Of a DNA stretch of 64,000 bases, positions 23,580-34,070 are shown one piece after another. The translations under genes and the position numbers were made by a program. Source of the stretch: Trichuris trichiura (lineage: Eukaryota; Nematoda; Enoplea; Trichinellida; Trichuridae); NCBI GenBank assembly GCA_037903355.1, contig JBAJFE010000026.1, forward strand, positions 5,580,001 to 5,644,000, read 5' to 3'. The notes below the pieces were generated by a model that searched no databases, was not told the DNA's origin, and was given only the letters and a program-made list of their open reading frames with translations. Positions within the stretch are counted from its first letter, which is position 1; every line of letters begins with the position of its first letter.

Positions 23580-24512
23580 TATTCCTGCGATTATGACGCG
23601 TCTTGCGCAGAACAATAAAATTGGCTTTTCGTATTACTAAGCGAGCCGGTTCATATGGAAATGCGGTAGGTCACATGATTACGCAGGATTCCTCGTCTTC
23701 TGAGCGTACCAACGCGCTGATCCGTATAGAACGAAAGCAGAAGTAGTTTGCCCGCATTCCGGCAATACAACAGGAAAGCATGAATGACGTCTACCTTGTT
23801 TTTGGAATGGTTCCTTCGGTGCTCCACTGTTGAAGCGAAGAAGAAGCTATCATTCAAGGTGCGTCGCATTATTGACAATTCTTCTGGTCATTCGTAACCT
23901 GCCCACTTTGCCAATGAGAACGTGGCATTAATGTTTTTGCCACCCAACTCAACGGCGCTCTCGCAGCCCGTTGTTCAAAGCATCAAAATGTTTTATGGCA
24001 GTTTATGTCCTACCCATTTTCAGGTAGATGTTTGACGCCATTGTTGTAATCCGTAGATGAGAACCATACGCTTACGGAAGAGTTTCGTAATTACAGATGC
24101 AATTACGTTTAGTGCAGAAGCCGTGCAGTTTACAGAGCCAAGGACTAAACGCGTCTTGAAAGCCTTTATGTAGCAATGTTGTCAATGACTTCAGTGTTCT
24201 TCCCTCCATTTATGCAGAAGTCGTAAATATTCAGAACTCCGCGAAGGAAGGATTCTCAGGCATGCTCAAAATTGACCTCAGAGAACACGCAGAAAACCGT
24301 AAAGAAAATTCATTCAATGAGGAACTTTTAGAAATAACCAGATCTTCAGGCGAGCATGAAGACAGTAGATTCGGAAGAGACAGAACCACCATCTACCTGG
24401 CTACTTAAGAAACTTGCAGATGTTTTCCAGCAAGTACAAATTTTGGAAGACAAGACTCTCGAGTATCATCAATCGATGGAACATGGCCTTATCTAACAGA
24501 ATCCTTTAAGCT
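23580..24512 (+). mobile_element. Tigger-like transposase relic (DDE and C-terminal part)
   Basis: The plus strand, read in shifting frames, gives LFLEWF and RRIIDNSSGHS near 23790-23890, then FLPPNSTALSQPVVQSIKMF at about 23935-23995, which matches the Tigger signature before the last catalytic residue. Near 24245 is GFSGMLKIDLREHAEN, and near 24400 KLADVFQQVQILEDKTLEYH. The last two have close counterparts in the element at 28401-29574, so both belong to one family. Many stops and frame changes; no terminal repeats found. Confidence 0.75.
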
Positions 24513-26007
24513 TTTCAGCTCTTATTTAATGATTCAAAGAAAAAGAATAAACAAAGACCCATAACGTCGTTTTCATCAGTACACGTGCAACAGGGTAGTC
24601 TTTAAAATCAACTTTTGAAGGCGAGTATTCTTCAAATTCAAGAGAGGGACACTGAACGCCTTTCCGCAACGTTACGTTTACAATGAGGGAACGCAACAGC
24701 TATCCTTACTGCAAGGCAAGGTCTGATGTGCAGTTAGAAAGACTACTGCTTATTGAACCACTCATGCCTCTGCTCCATGAAAAAATGAACTTGCACCTAC
24801 TCTATTTTTTATTATATCACATTCATATATATTTCGAATATGTTGTTCTACGTGCAGTGCTTTAACGAACAAAAACAATGCTTAGCTAATTTGGGAAACG
24901 GTGTGCTGCTACGCTGTCGCTGTGTTACTCAGCGTGTGCAGACTTTCACTTGTCTGCACTGTTTCTTTACATGTCGACATTCCGAAAGCTTTATAAGTAA
25001 TAAGGTAAAACCCATCTCAGCTAATATGAAAACATTGCGTACACAGCGGCTGTTGTTAAAGGCGAACGGGAATCAACGGTTTCATGAAGATATCAGTGCT
25101 TTCGGGGTTCGCTTAAGACGGAACGAACGTATTCTGAAAGTACTTCGTATTCCAATAGGCATAGCTTGCTTGTATTTTGTTATTTTAAATATTAAGAATT
25201 TTGCAAAGATTCTTTTTAATATGTTCATTCCACTGACGACTTGAAACTGTGCAATTGGAAGGCTGTTTTGTTGTTAAAACGCCGGAGCTTTCGCTGCCAA
25301 ATACGTAACTTCTTTAGTGCCGAGCGATGGAAGGAAATCAGCGTAATGGCGACTACCATTTAACAGTAAGACCTTTTAACTGAATCGTTTCAAATGGTCA
25401 ATCAAGTAAACATCTTGTTTTTCATATATTATGCAGCCGCATATGACTATTAATTCATAATTGACTTTATTTTAGGCATTAAGCGTAAATCAGACCCTGT
25501 CTAAAGTGTACAGGAAGTAGTATACACGTTGTTTAATTGTTATTCTATATTTCGTTCAGACGACTTGATTACGCGCGGTAAATCCCGGAACCAACAATCG
25601 CGGACACAGAGAACCCCCTGTGCACGAATTTCGATGCCGCAAGTTTGCAAGTTTTCGTCTTTCTTGTGATGCTGCATAATCAGCGCTTGACAACTTAGTT
25701 ACCAACAGAAAACTGGTTTCAGAAAATAAGCGTCAGCCAATGGTAACTAATTTTTGCTGCCCAACCAGGGATAGAAACTGTATTTTTCTAGGCGGTTAAA
25801 ACACAACAAACAACCCAACACTGCTTACATCATATAATACTTTGAAGTGTCAAGAAACCCACACCGTACGATTGAATAACTTTCTTAAGAGCCCATAGCT
25901 TTATTTCAGGTTCCAACTAGCCAGTAAATTTCCCGACATATGACGAAATAAAACTGTAATAAATGTATAGGGCATGCAAGCATTTCGTAGTTTTACTGAT
26001 GCATCGT
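24513..26007. other. Intergenic stretch
   Basis: No recognised gene. A plus-strand frame at 24840-25244 (134 aa, Cys- and Phe-rich start, hydrophobic C-terminal segment near VLRIPIGIACLYFVIL) is the longest but has no family resemblance or splice context that I can defend. From about 25690 the sequence is shared with 13880-14122 as part of a segmental duplication. Confidence 0.45.
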
Positions 26008-26543
26008 CTAAAACTGGTCGTCGTTGTCTTTGGAAATTTTATCCAAGATTTGCATCACCGGATTGAAACGGTGATTGTATACTTTAGCGATCAGCATGTT
26101 GGTGTCCCCGTGGAAAAGCAGTCCGGCATCGTGCAGTGCCAAGAACAATGCAGCTACGGCGTCGTGCAGTTCCTCGTTCTCTATTATCTCCTCACAGAGG
26201 CGAAGAAATTCCAAGCACTCAATGGGCATCGACCAGATCGGTAGAATACTAAAGCAAACGATTTCAACTGGTTAGATATGACGTAGAAATTAACAAAATA
26301 TTCAATCAAACAAACCCTTGTTTCATTCGTCTATAGTTTCTCCATAAACGCTTGACCTTCTTCACAGGCGGTGGGCACTCGCCGAGCTTAGCCTTATCCT
26401 GAAGCAAACCGATAATTGTTTTAAACGCAAAATAAGGAATGTATTGTGTTTACGACACGGTCCAATAAAGCCTGAAAGGGACAAGCCGGCTTCTTGCCTC
26501 CCGAGACGGTTGTTTGCGCTCGGACCTGTTCAACGGCTTCCAT
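26008..26543 (-). CDS. Unrecognised 146-aa protein (three exons)
   Basis: My model joins 26543-26427, 26398-26316 and 26248-26008. All junctions are GT-AG and in phase; the introns are 28 bp and 67 bp. The ATG follows a TTTTTATCAG acceptor-like site, compatible with trans-splicing. The protein starts MEAVEQVRAQTTVSGGKK, has a basic middle (PPVKKVKRLWRNYRRMKQG), and ends in a helical, Leu-rich region (ECLEFLRLCEEIIENEELHD, then AVAALFLALHDAGLLFHGDT, then YNHRFNPVMQILDKI) with an acidic tail. I do not recognise the family. Support for a real gene: good codon-like composition, consistent splice phases, and a decayed paralogue at 14123-14440 that conserves the same acceptor and the GTTTGTTTGATT donor. 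The 28-bp intron is unusually small and is the weakest part of the model. Confidence 0.6.
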
Positions 26544-28361
26544 TGTTCGCTTACGGCAGCAAGAGTTGTTTCTAAACTTCCTGATAAAAAGAAACAAACA
26601 TTTCAACAAACTTTAATGGCTTACTGCATCGGTGGTTTCTTTCCTTCGCACATTGCGCTCAAATTGGAAAATAAACGGAAGAGAAGAGAGAAGCGAACAA
26701 GACTACAGTTCAACAGACTTGCACACGGATACAGACTGTCTTCGATTTAGGCTCCGCAGGCAGTGTATGTTGACTACGGTAAAACCCTACTTGACATTCA
26801 CAAACCGATTTTCAAAAGCAATGCCAAAAAGTTATGCTTTCTAGCAGACGGGGATGTATTGTTTGGCAAATGAGCAAAAATAAATTTTCAATGTTTGAAG
26901 TTGAAATAGTTTGTCACAGTGTTTGAGAAAAGTTAACCTGCAAACACGTAACAAGCGTTTATTCTTTGCTGATAAACCGCTGGACGACTAATGGATAAAC
27001 ATCCATTAGTCGTCCAGCGGTTTATTAGCAAAGAATAAACAATGCTAAAGCAATGAAAAGTTGCGAAGCCTTCGAACCACTTTTCTTTTCAGCGTCATAG
27101 CATAGGGACGGCTAATTTTATCCGCTGGACTTTTGCAGCAGGACATAGGAAAGGTTTTGTCGATTCACGGGGAGTGTGTGATTTACCATTTTGTATCAAG
27201 CATTCCATCATAAGCCGACACGCGTAATCAATGCGTTTAACGCCGAAGCGGACCACGGCGGTTGCATGCATGGGAATTTTGCTATTGCTCTCCTTTAACT
27301 TCGCATTGGTTCAATGCCTTCATTGGTACGCGTTTAACGTTAGGCGAATGCTTGTGATGAAGTTGAACTCAACCGTATTCAACGGATTTTAGCAAAGGCA
27401 CGGCGAAATAGATGCGAAGAACTATAACGAACCCACACTGATGACCGGAACCGATTGAAAGTCAGAGGTACGTGCAGCCTTTAGCGACAAGATTAAACTC
27501 TTGAATTGGCTTATAGTTGAGAGAAATAATGTTTTACAAACCTGCTTTATAATGCATTAAGGTACATACACGTAGGAGAGCTCACCGATCCGTTCGGTGT
27601 ACTTAACTGATACTTGCAAAAGGATAGTAATGCTGTAGGGTCAACACTATGAGCTTCTTTCCCTGCTTGGCTCAATAATAGCTGGAAGAAGACACTAAGT
27701 CCTGTTTGCATACTCTTTTGCATTCTTTCGTATATTTCCTTGTTGCAAGCGAGATTATCTTGAATCTAATGATTAGCTTTCGCAAATCTCCCGCAACTGT
27801 TATCCTCTACAAATAGTAACTGTAGAAACAAGCAGGCGCGACGGTACATAGGTACGAGGTAGACCTGCGTCAAGGAATTAGCAGAGATAGAAGTCAGTAG
27901 TCAGAGTTGAATAGTCAGTGGACAGGTTGGCAGATGACATTCGAGTGTGCACGGCGCCGTAATGGAGCGAAAGACGTGGAGAGACAGTGCTTAAGTTACT
28001 ATAGAGCACGCTTTAACTTGACTTAATCAAACTGACTTGACTGAGTTCAAGTCAAGTTGATCTAGAAACAGTTAGTCCTGTTGCCATACCTGCATTCCCT
28101 TGTACAATTTACCTGGTGTACACCCTGTTTACGTCATACATAGAAGCTGTGTGCAGTAAGTATGCAGTCAGCATCATGCCAAAAACGGAATGCATGCAGT
28201 ACGTACTACTTATGCACAAGATATTCTCTGTTCTCCAGAGTTTCTACAACATACGCCTAATAAAGAAGTCATATATCGTATAGATACAAGGTATTCATTC
28301 AATGAGCAGCATTCAAGCAATATACCTTGCCTATATGCAGAATACTTTCCAACCTTACGGT

Positions 28362-28363
<2 letters not shown>
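26544..28363. other. Intergenic stretch with a fold-back
   Basis: Apart from the hairpin at 26957-27040, no feature is recognised. It includes the 5' flank of the minus-strand 146-aa gene and a locally self-complementary CTTGACTTAATCAA/TTGACTGAGTTCAAG stretch near 28015-28060. Confidence 0.5.
26957..27040. repeat. Near-perfect 40-bp fold-back with 4-nt loop
   Basis: Positions 26957-26996 and 27001-27040 are reverse complements with one mismatch, around the loop AAAC. The inner part (GGACGACTAATGGAT / ATCCATTAGTCGTCC) recalls the TGGAT-centred junction at 6750-6775, but the arms are not the same sequence. Such a tight palindrome often marks a fold-back junction or the head-to-head joining of two element ends. 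Confidence 0.9.

Positions 28364-28364
<1 letters not shown>

Positions 28365-28400
<36 letters not shown>
28365..28400. repeat. (TA)n microsatellite
   Basis: An almost pure TA run that directly abuts the left end of a Tigger-like element. TA is the target of that superfamily, so the insertion went into, or expanded, the run. Confidence 0.95.
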
Positions 28401-28404
<4 letters not shown>

Positions 28405-29574
28405 CGGCCCTCGTTATCCGCAGAGTTCTATACAGCGCGGTTCGTCTGGCGTGAAATAGTGCGGTCATCTTTTGCACGGCGGTACACGAAATAAAGCCTA
28501 GAACAGTCAGTGATTGCTGGTTTGTGAGGAGACGCAGCCAGTGAATGCGAGGACTTAGGTGCTATCGATGATGAAATCATGGACATAATGAACTTTGACA
28601 ACGAGTTGGGAGGTGAGGGTTTCTCCGACAGGGTAAAAGAAGATATCAGGGAGCACATAGAAAATTGTGGAGAACCGTTCATCAAAGAGGAACTCGAGGA
28701 ACTGATGCAACCACCTAAGGGCAGTGACGATGACGTTATAGAAAATACAGATGCTCAGATTGGACGCTGCAGAAGCTTGCCAGTATTTTCCGGCAAGCGC
28801 AGGTCCTGAAGGATATGATTGCTGACTACGATCCATCCACGGAACATGGCATCATGGTTATACGAGGAATAACGGTTCCGTTGAAGCGCTACAAGATTTA
28901 TTCGATAAAGGGAAGAAAAGGCAGATACAGCTCCCTATAACAATGCTTTTAAACAAAACTCCAGCAGCTGCGAAGGCTAACATTTTAAGGCGAGAAGTTT
29001 TGCTACCAACAAGTTCAAGAAACCTTATGACTAGCCGTTCTCCAGGAGAGCTGCGCCCACCTACAGAAAAAGGGTAAATTGATACATGATGCCGCAAACG
29101 CTTATGCCGCAGACGTTTTGCTCTATGTTGATGTGTTCTGCGTGATGTTCACTATTTCTGCTTAACGGCGCCCATGTATTTTATATTTCCCCTGCTCTGT
29201 ACCCATTCCACGCACCAGTACATCGCTCAGCTCATTAAAGCAAGGCGATTCCCAGACGTTTAAGGAAAGAGCATCTTACTTTCATCCTTTCTTGTATCTA
29301 ACGGCCTAGACTCTGATGGCTGGCCCCATTGGACAAGCGCAATCTCATTGATGTCATTATCTCGTAGCTAGATTCCGTAGTACCAAGCTTTGAAGGATTA
29401 CTAGGTATGATAACCGTTCCGGAAGGAATTCAAGTGGGCAGGACGAAATACGCGGCTAGAATATAAGCTATTTGGCCTTTTTCATAGGGTATCCTATGTA
29501 ACGCGAATTCAGCTTAACACGGTGAAACGCTCAAAATTCTGGACGAATTAACAGTGGGTAACGAGGGCCGACTG
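28401..29574 (+). mobile_element. Tigger-like element, internally deleted, both ends kept
   Basis: Ends are CAATCGGCCCTCGTTATCC on the left and CAGTCGGCCCTCGTTACCC (reverse complement) on the right, each followed outward by TA. These resemble Tigger/MER2-type termini. Inside, the plus strand from about 28550 encodes the C-terminal region of a Tigger transposase: GFSDRVKEDIREHIEN, EELEELMQPPKGSDDD, then (with a frame change near 28770) RQAQVLKDMIADYDPSTEHG. The DNA-binding and most of the DDE domain are missing, so it is a non-autonomous derivative. The same family is represented at 23580-24512. Confidence 0.8.
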
Positions 29575-29646
29575 TATATCAGCCTTCTCTATGGTATGCA
29601 TTCAGTATCTACGTTGCGTATATTTGCATAGTGGAAGTAAGAGGGA

Positions 29647-30924
29647 TGTTCAGAAAGTTCCTGGAAAGACGGTGCAGTGTCTAACACACAGGGCACCAAT
29701 CAATGGGCCAAAACGTGTTTCATCTTGTCTTCGTTATTTTCGGACTTGTACGGAATGGCAGCCTTGTCTGACGCTGCGCCAGTGTGGTACAAGCTGCTCC
29801 TAAAGCAATCGTTTTCCTCGTCACATGGAAAATCTTCGTTTTGAGGTCAGAGCTAACATTAAATTTCTATCCAAGCTTGGTTGGCAGCCGAAGAGCATTG
29901 TTCAATCTTTGCAGCTCGTTTACGGAAGTAGTGCACCATCTGAATCAGCTGTCTACGAGTGCATAAGGCGTTTCAAGGAGGGCACAGAGACCATCGAAGA
30001 CGACCAGAGAGCGGGAATACCAGCAACCGCAACGAATGAAGGAACCGTGACCTAGCGGAAGGAGACCGCAGAATTACCATCAGAAGGATTGCTAGAATGC
30101 CTGGAATCTCTCTCCATTCAACATTTGGAATACCGCATGAAACCCTTGGTCTGAGAAAGTTTTCAGCTCGGTAGGTCTCGAAAGCGTTGCGTGAACAACA
30201 GCTGGCCCGACGCGCTAACCTTCTTCCGGGGTTTTTAACGAAGATTATTGCAAGTGAGGCCACGTTATTTGACCGTATCGTCACGAAAGATGAAATATGG
30301 ATGTACCAACATGACCCCGGGAGTAAGATCTGATCCAGGCAATGGTTACCGAGGGAGTCAGCAGGTCCAGTCAAGTTCAAGGCGGAACGATCAGCCAGAA
30401 AGGTTATGGCGACCATATTCTGGGACTCGGACGGGGTAATTCCGACTGAGTTTCTCAAAGGAGAGCGAACAGTCACGGCAAGTTATTAAAAAGCAGTATT
30501 GCGAAAATTAAAGACCGCACTGGTAAGAAAACTGCGTGGCAAGTTGCACCTCAGTGTCCTTTTCCATCACGATAACGCGCCGGTTCATTCGTCAAAGACT
30601 GTGAGGACTGTTCTTCGTGAGTTTCGGTGAGAAGTCATTCTACACCCGCCCTACAGTTCAAATCTTGCCTCATCAGACTTTTTCCTTTTCCCAAAGTTAA
30701 AAGAACGTTTAAAAGGCACGCTGTTCGAGTCAATGGATGAAGCAAAACGCGCCATCTCGACTTGGTGCAGCACACAGTCCCCAGGATTCTACAAGGAAGG
30801 TCTCCGGAGGTGGAGACACCGTCTGCAGAAGTGCCTAGAGGTTGGCAGAAGATTTGTTGAGAAATAATTTTGATATCGTTGCAAACAAAATTTTTATTTA
30901 ATTTTTCCGAAAACTTTTCGAACA
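29647..30924 (+). mobile_element. mariner transposon relic
   Basis: Imperfect inverted ends begin TGTTCAGAAAGTTCCTGGAAA on the left and TGTTCGAAAAGTTTTCGGAAA on the right (reverse complement). The length of about 1.28 kb is that of mariner elements. I could not define a clean TA duplication, so the exact ends may be off by a few bases. Confidence 0.85.
29825..30868 (+). pseudogene. mariner transposase, frame broken
   Basis: It starts at ATG 29825 with MENLRFEVRANIKFLSKLGW and the helix-turn-helix ending ECIRRFKEGTETIEDD; the first stop is at 30053. Downstream, in other frames, are VTKDEIWMYQHDP (Asp codon at 30289), FHHDNAPVHSS (Asp codon at 30571) and SSDFFLFPKLKERLKG (Asp codon at 30676). 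The last two Asp codons are 35 codons apart, giving the DD34D spacing that defines mariner. Several stops and frameshifts make it inactive. Long minus-strand frames here are shadows. Confidence 0.87.
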
Positions 30925-31543
30925 ACGCTCGAATTTAGCGTACAGATGGCACATACGCAGTATACGCTGCTTATAGGTAAAATATTTGTCATATACAGGT
31001 TCTGTAGCCGCATGTGCAATATCTGTGGCGTGTATACTTGCCTTTAGGACATATTTATGCCTTATATGGAGTGGGTGTGGTTTATTGCATGTGTAACGTA
31101 GAGATACTAGATATTACAAATATCCTTTTGAATACGCAGCATTGTAACGGGTGCATAAGTTTTCACTATGAAGTTTTGTTATGGTACAACCTATTGATGA
31201 TAAGCAAACTTCTACTCCGTAGCTCAGGGTCTATCGTACGTCGGGGACCCTCCGTATTGTAACATCAAATTACTCTATTGACAGCGGTCAGCAGAAAGTT
31301 GCAGGTAAAATGGGACACGGGGTGCGACATCTTACACTAAGAGGAAGATGATGAAGACCCCCGCCGGTAGGTTGTCCGAAGCGAGACCGATTAGTTGAGG
31401 CACGAGGCAGGCATATGGCAAGAGTCACGCATAAGTTTATTAAAAAAAGGAAAGGCTGAAAAGGAGAAGGGATTGATGCTAACGGAAGAGCCCAATAACT
31501 GCTACAACACAGGCTAACGTGAACTGCTTTTATTTGCCAGTTA
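30925..31543. other. Intergenic stretch with repeat R1 copy 2
   Basis: Positions 31296-31480 are a diverged copy of the dispersed repeat at 23368-23565, in the same orientation. The rest shows no recognised feature. It is the 3' flank of ALG10. Confidence 0.55.
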
Positions 31544-32887
31544 CTACAGAATTATACGTTGAGGTTCCATTTCATCCGCCCAACGAAACGTTTTGAGCAA
31601 GAATATAAGCAAAAGAGCCAAATTAATCAGAGAATGAAAAAGAAATTCCAAAACTAACTTATTTGTCCGAGGTGTAGGACAATGAATGCGCCACATATAG
31701 AAAGGAACGATGAAATAGCGCATTTCTAACAAACGGTTTGGTACACAGCAGGCGGCTACACAAACCCAGAAAATCAACTTCCACATTGCATTGTATCTGC
31801 GAAGTTTACAAGTGACGCAATAGAAAGCGAAGATGTATAGTGGAATGAGCAGGAAACGGCAAAGGTAGTGCATCGCAAACCATCGACGCCAAATATAGAA
31901 TGTTAGGTGACGATTATCGGCAAGTAAATATGGATGGACAAACGTAAACCTGTAAATGCATACCGCCATCAGAAGTACCACAAATGCATACAACGTCTTA
32001 TTTGCATAAAGGCTCTTTGCAAACGATAAAACTTGGCTACGAAAAAGGAGAACTGGCCAGTCAAACAGGAAGATTACTGCGACACAATAGAATAGCTGTG
32101 GTATATGTAAGCAAACCTGGTGGGCCTGGCGATCCCCAAGTGCAAAGCCCCCATTCATGTAGGCAAAAGAAAGAAACGAGAATACAACAAGGCCATAGCT
32201 GAGTTCAGGAAGAATCACGTCACGCCAAAATAGTTGGCTCATCACTAGCTTACGCCAGTTTCCATAATGATAGGAGAATCCTCGTTGCTTGGCGTACTCT
32301 TCAAAGGATTCTAGGAAATAGATGGCTGCAGTGAAAACTACCCATACAACGTTTGACTGCCGAATGCAAATGGACGACAGGCCAAATAGTGCACTGTACA
32401 TAGGTTGCCTAGCCTTGGCCATAACGTAGCAGCAGCTCAACAAAAGTAAAGAGCAACAATCGGTGTAATACAAGAAAGTAGAAAAGTAGAGAATCGGAAA
32501 ACTCGTACAATTCAGAGCGTTCAACGCCCTTCGGAAACTTGTAAGGCTTTTGTCTTTGGTCAAAGCGTACGAAACGTTGAACAAAAGTAGCGTCGCAATA
32601 ACGTTGAAAAATCGAACTGTTGGCAAGGTGCAACTATCAGAACCAAACAGCAACGACAAAACGCGCACATACGCAAGGCTGAGCACGTACAAACCGGGCG
32701 GTGTGGTTATCTTTGGATTCCAGTAGGTAAAATTGCCATCGCAATACTTATGCAACTGATCGAAGTGGAACTTTTCATCCACGAAAGGGAATGGAACTGC
32801 TTTGTTGAACAGCAGTTGAATAACGATTGACGTCACAGCGAGTCCAACAAGGAAAGAAACTTTCACTGAGTTCACGTAGCCAATCAT
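31544..32887 (-). CDS. ALG10: Dol-P-Glc:Glc2Man9GlcNAc2-PP-Dol alpha-1,2-glucosyltransferase
   Basis: ALG10 adds the third and last glucose, in alpha-1,2 linkage, from dolichyl-phosphate glucose to the lipid-linked oligosaccharide in the ER lumen. This completes the precursor for N-glycosylation. The gene is a single intronless frame of 447 aa (human ALG10 is 473). Hallmarks: a first membrane segment (residues about 9-27) followed by VPFPFVDEKFHFDQLHKYCDG with the Asp37-Glu38 pair in the first lumenal loop, then YWNPKITTPPGLYVLSL. Many hydrophobic segments follow, and the C-terminus LLIFLLKTFRW..EMEPQRIIL matches the family's conserved end. ATG 32887 gives the expected N-terminus. No introns, unlike the other genes here, but the frame is intact with no sign of retroposition that I can see. 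Confidence 0.93.
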   Translation of the reverse strand: MIGYVNSVKVSFLVGLAVTSIVIQLLFNKAVPFPFVDEKFHFDQLHKYCDGNFTYWNPKITTPPGLYVLSLAYVRVLSLLFGSDSCTLPTVRFFNVIATLLLFNVSYALTKDKSLTSFRRALNALNCTSFPILYFSTFLYYTDCCSLLLLSCCYVMAKARQPMYSALFGLSSICIRQSNVVWVVFTAAIYFLESFEEYAKQRGFSYHYGNWRKLVMSQLFWRDVILPELSYGLVVFSFLSFAYMNGGFALGDRQAHQVCLHIPQLFYCVAVIFLFDWPVLLFRSQVLSFAKSLYANKTLYAFVVLLMAVCIYRFTFVHPYLLADNRHLTFYIWRRWFAMHYLCRFLLIPLYIFAFYCVTCKLRRYNAMWKLIFWVCVAACCVPNRLLEMRYFIVPFYMWRIHCPTPRTNKLVLEFLFHSLINLALLLIFLLKTFRWADEMEPQRIIL

Positions 32888-33473
32888 TTTCTCGAAGAAA
32901 TGCTCCCGTAATTAATTCAAAAGGTTACTTCAAAGTGTGTTCTTTTTCCTGCATTTAAGCACCGACGTATTCGGCAAACTGCTATGCAGGTAAAATCTAC
33001 GTTAAATTTAAATGCTTTTCGTTAGCGTAAAACATCCGCATCTTGCTTTTCTCTTCTGTACTGTAAAAACCAAGCTTGTCTTTTAAAATTAGCCCCTTCT
33101 GTTATATTTCGTATCAAGAATGTAACTACGTATTAATTTTTCTCATGCCGTTCTTCAGAGTCTTCCTGCAAGCCAGATAGTAGGACGTACTCCTGGCGCA
33201 AAGCAGGAGAAGTTTAAACACAAAGCTTTCGTTGATTTTCAACTGATCATAGCGTATATTGCGCTTCCAAAAATGCTATTAGCAGCAGCAGTATAAACGG
33301 AAATAAGTTAGTCATTTGTCTCATGGAAGAAAGAAATGAACGTTGTGTTTGCTGAGTAAATGGTATTTCTTGATTTTCATGTTTGAACTACCTCGTTCTT
33401 GGTTTCTGAAATCAACCAAAACGAACAAGTGCTCATGCACCCATTGGTAGAACGTTTATTTAGTTAACTTCAG
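32888..33473. other. Intergenic between ALG10 and a candidate exon
   Basis: It includes the ALG10 promoter region. Near 33430-33470 there is a diverged copy of the short dispersed motif also found at 2577, 6764 and 16062 (ATTGGTAGAACG...TTAACTTCAG). That copy ends exactly at the possible splice acceptor of the next feature. Confidence 0.5.
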
Positions 33474-33779
33474 AAATTAAGAACGGCTAAGAAAAAACTG
33501 TACGGAAGTTCGAATACGATGACCTTTGGATCCGTTGAAGCATCTAATTTTCAAAATCATAACAGTAGGCCACTATTGCACCAAGATATGATCGCTTTCT
33601 TCTTAAGCAAACTGCGACAACCCCAGGCAGTGGTTCCTCCTTGGCATCCCATGGCTCCCTTAGAAAACACTAAAGCGACACAGTTATCGGTTCAGCAAGC
33701 CATATGCTACTTATCCAGCACCCTAACAGACGAGGGTGCTCTCAGGTTTTACGGTTCCGTGTTTGGTGATTTCGAATAA
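33474..33779 (+). CDS. Candidate small protein or terminal exon
   Basis: After a TTAACTTCAG acceptor, a frame runs without interruption to TAA 33777-33779, with an ATG at 33519 giving 86 aa. It begins KLRTAKKKLYGSSNT upstream of the ATG and contains LLHQDMIAFFLSKLRQPQAV, VPPWHPMAPLENTKATQLSV and GALRFYGSVFGDFE. The stop overlaps a polyadenylation signal (GAATAAAAG). The sequence looks protein-like but I recognise no family. It could be the last exon of a gene or a small stand-alone gene. Confidence 0.4.
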   Translation, partial: KLRTAKKKLYGSSNTMTFGSVEASNFQNHNSRPLLHQDMIAFFLSKLRQPQAVVPPWHPMAPLENTKATQLSVQQAICYLSSTLTDEGALRFYGSVFGDFE

Positions 33780-33926
33780 AAGCTGATAAATGCTTAGTTA
33801 GTTCATTATTCTCGAAGAAGCCCTTACAGAAACGGCCTCTTCCTCCATTTTCCGGCAAAAAGTACTGTACTCTCACAATAACCAGGCTTAAAAACGTATT
33901 GTTTGTAACGGGTGTAGTTGTCAAAC

Positions 33927-34070
33927 GAGAGGTGTACATGGATTTGTTCCCGTTCTTATTTGCCAAAAACGAGTCAAAAAGCGAAAAACTTCTTTAATCT
34001 CGTATAAGGCATAAAACCAAACAACAGTTTTGCGAAGCTTTCCGCTCAGGTTCCTCGGTGTTGGGCCGTA
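33927..34070 (+). repeat. Repeat X, outer left copy
   Basis: About 140 bp from GTGTACATGGATTTG to GCGAAGCTTTCCGCTC, found again in the same orientation at 50098-50240 and inverted at 50569-50711. It is diverged from the central copies, which are identical to each other. Copies of X bracket the array of U units in the left arm. Confidence 0.75.

Noticed and set aside
24840..25244. 134-aa plus-strand frame as a gene
   Set aside because: No family resemblance, no convincing context; composition is Cys/Phe-rich like translated AT-rich spacer. Left as unsupported.
29973..30476. 167-aa minus-strand frame
   Set aside because: It lies opposite the mariner transposase, whose motifs and DD34D spacing are on the plus strand.
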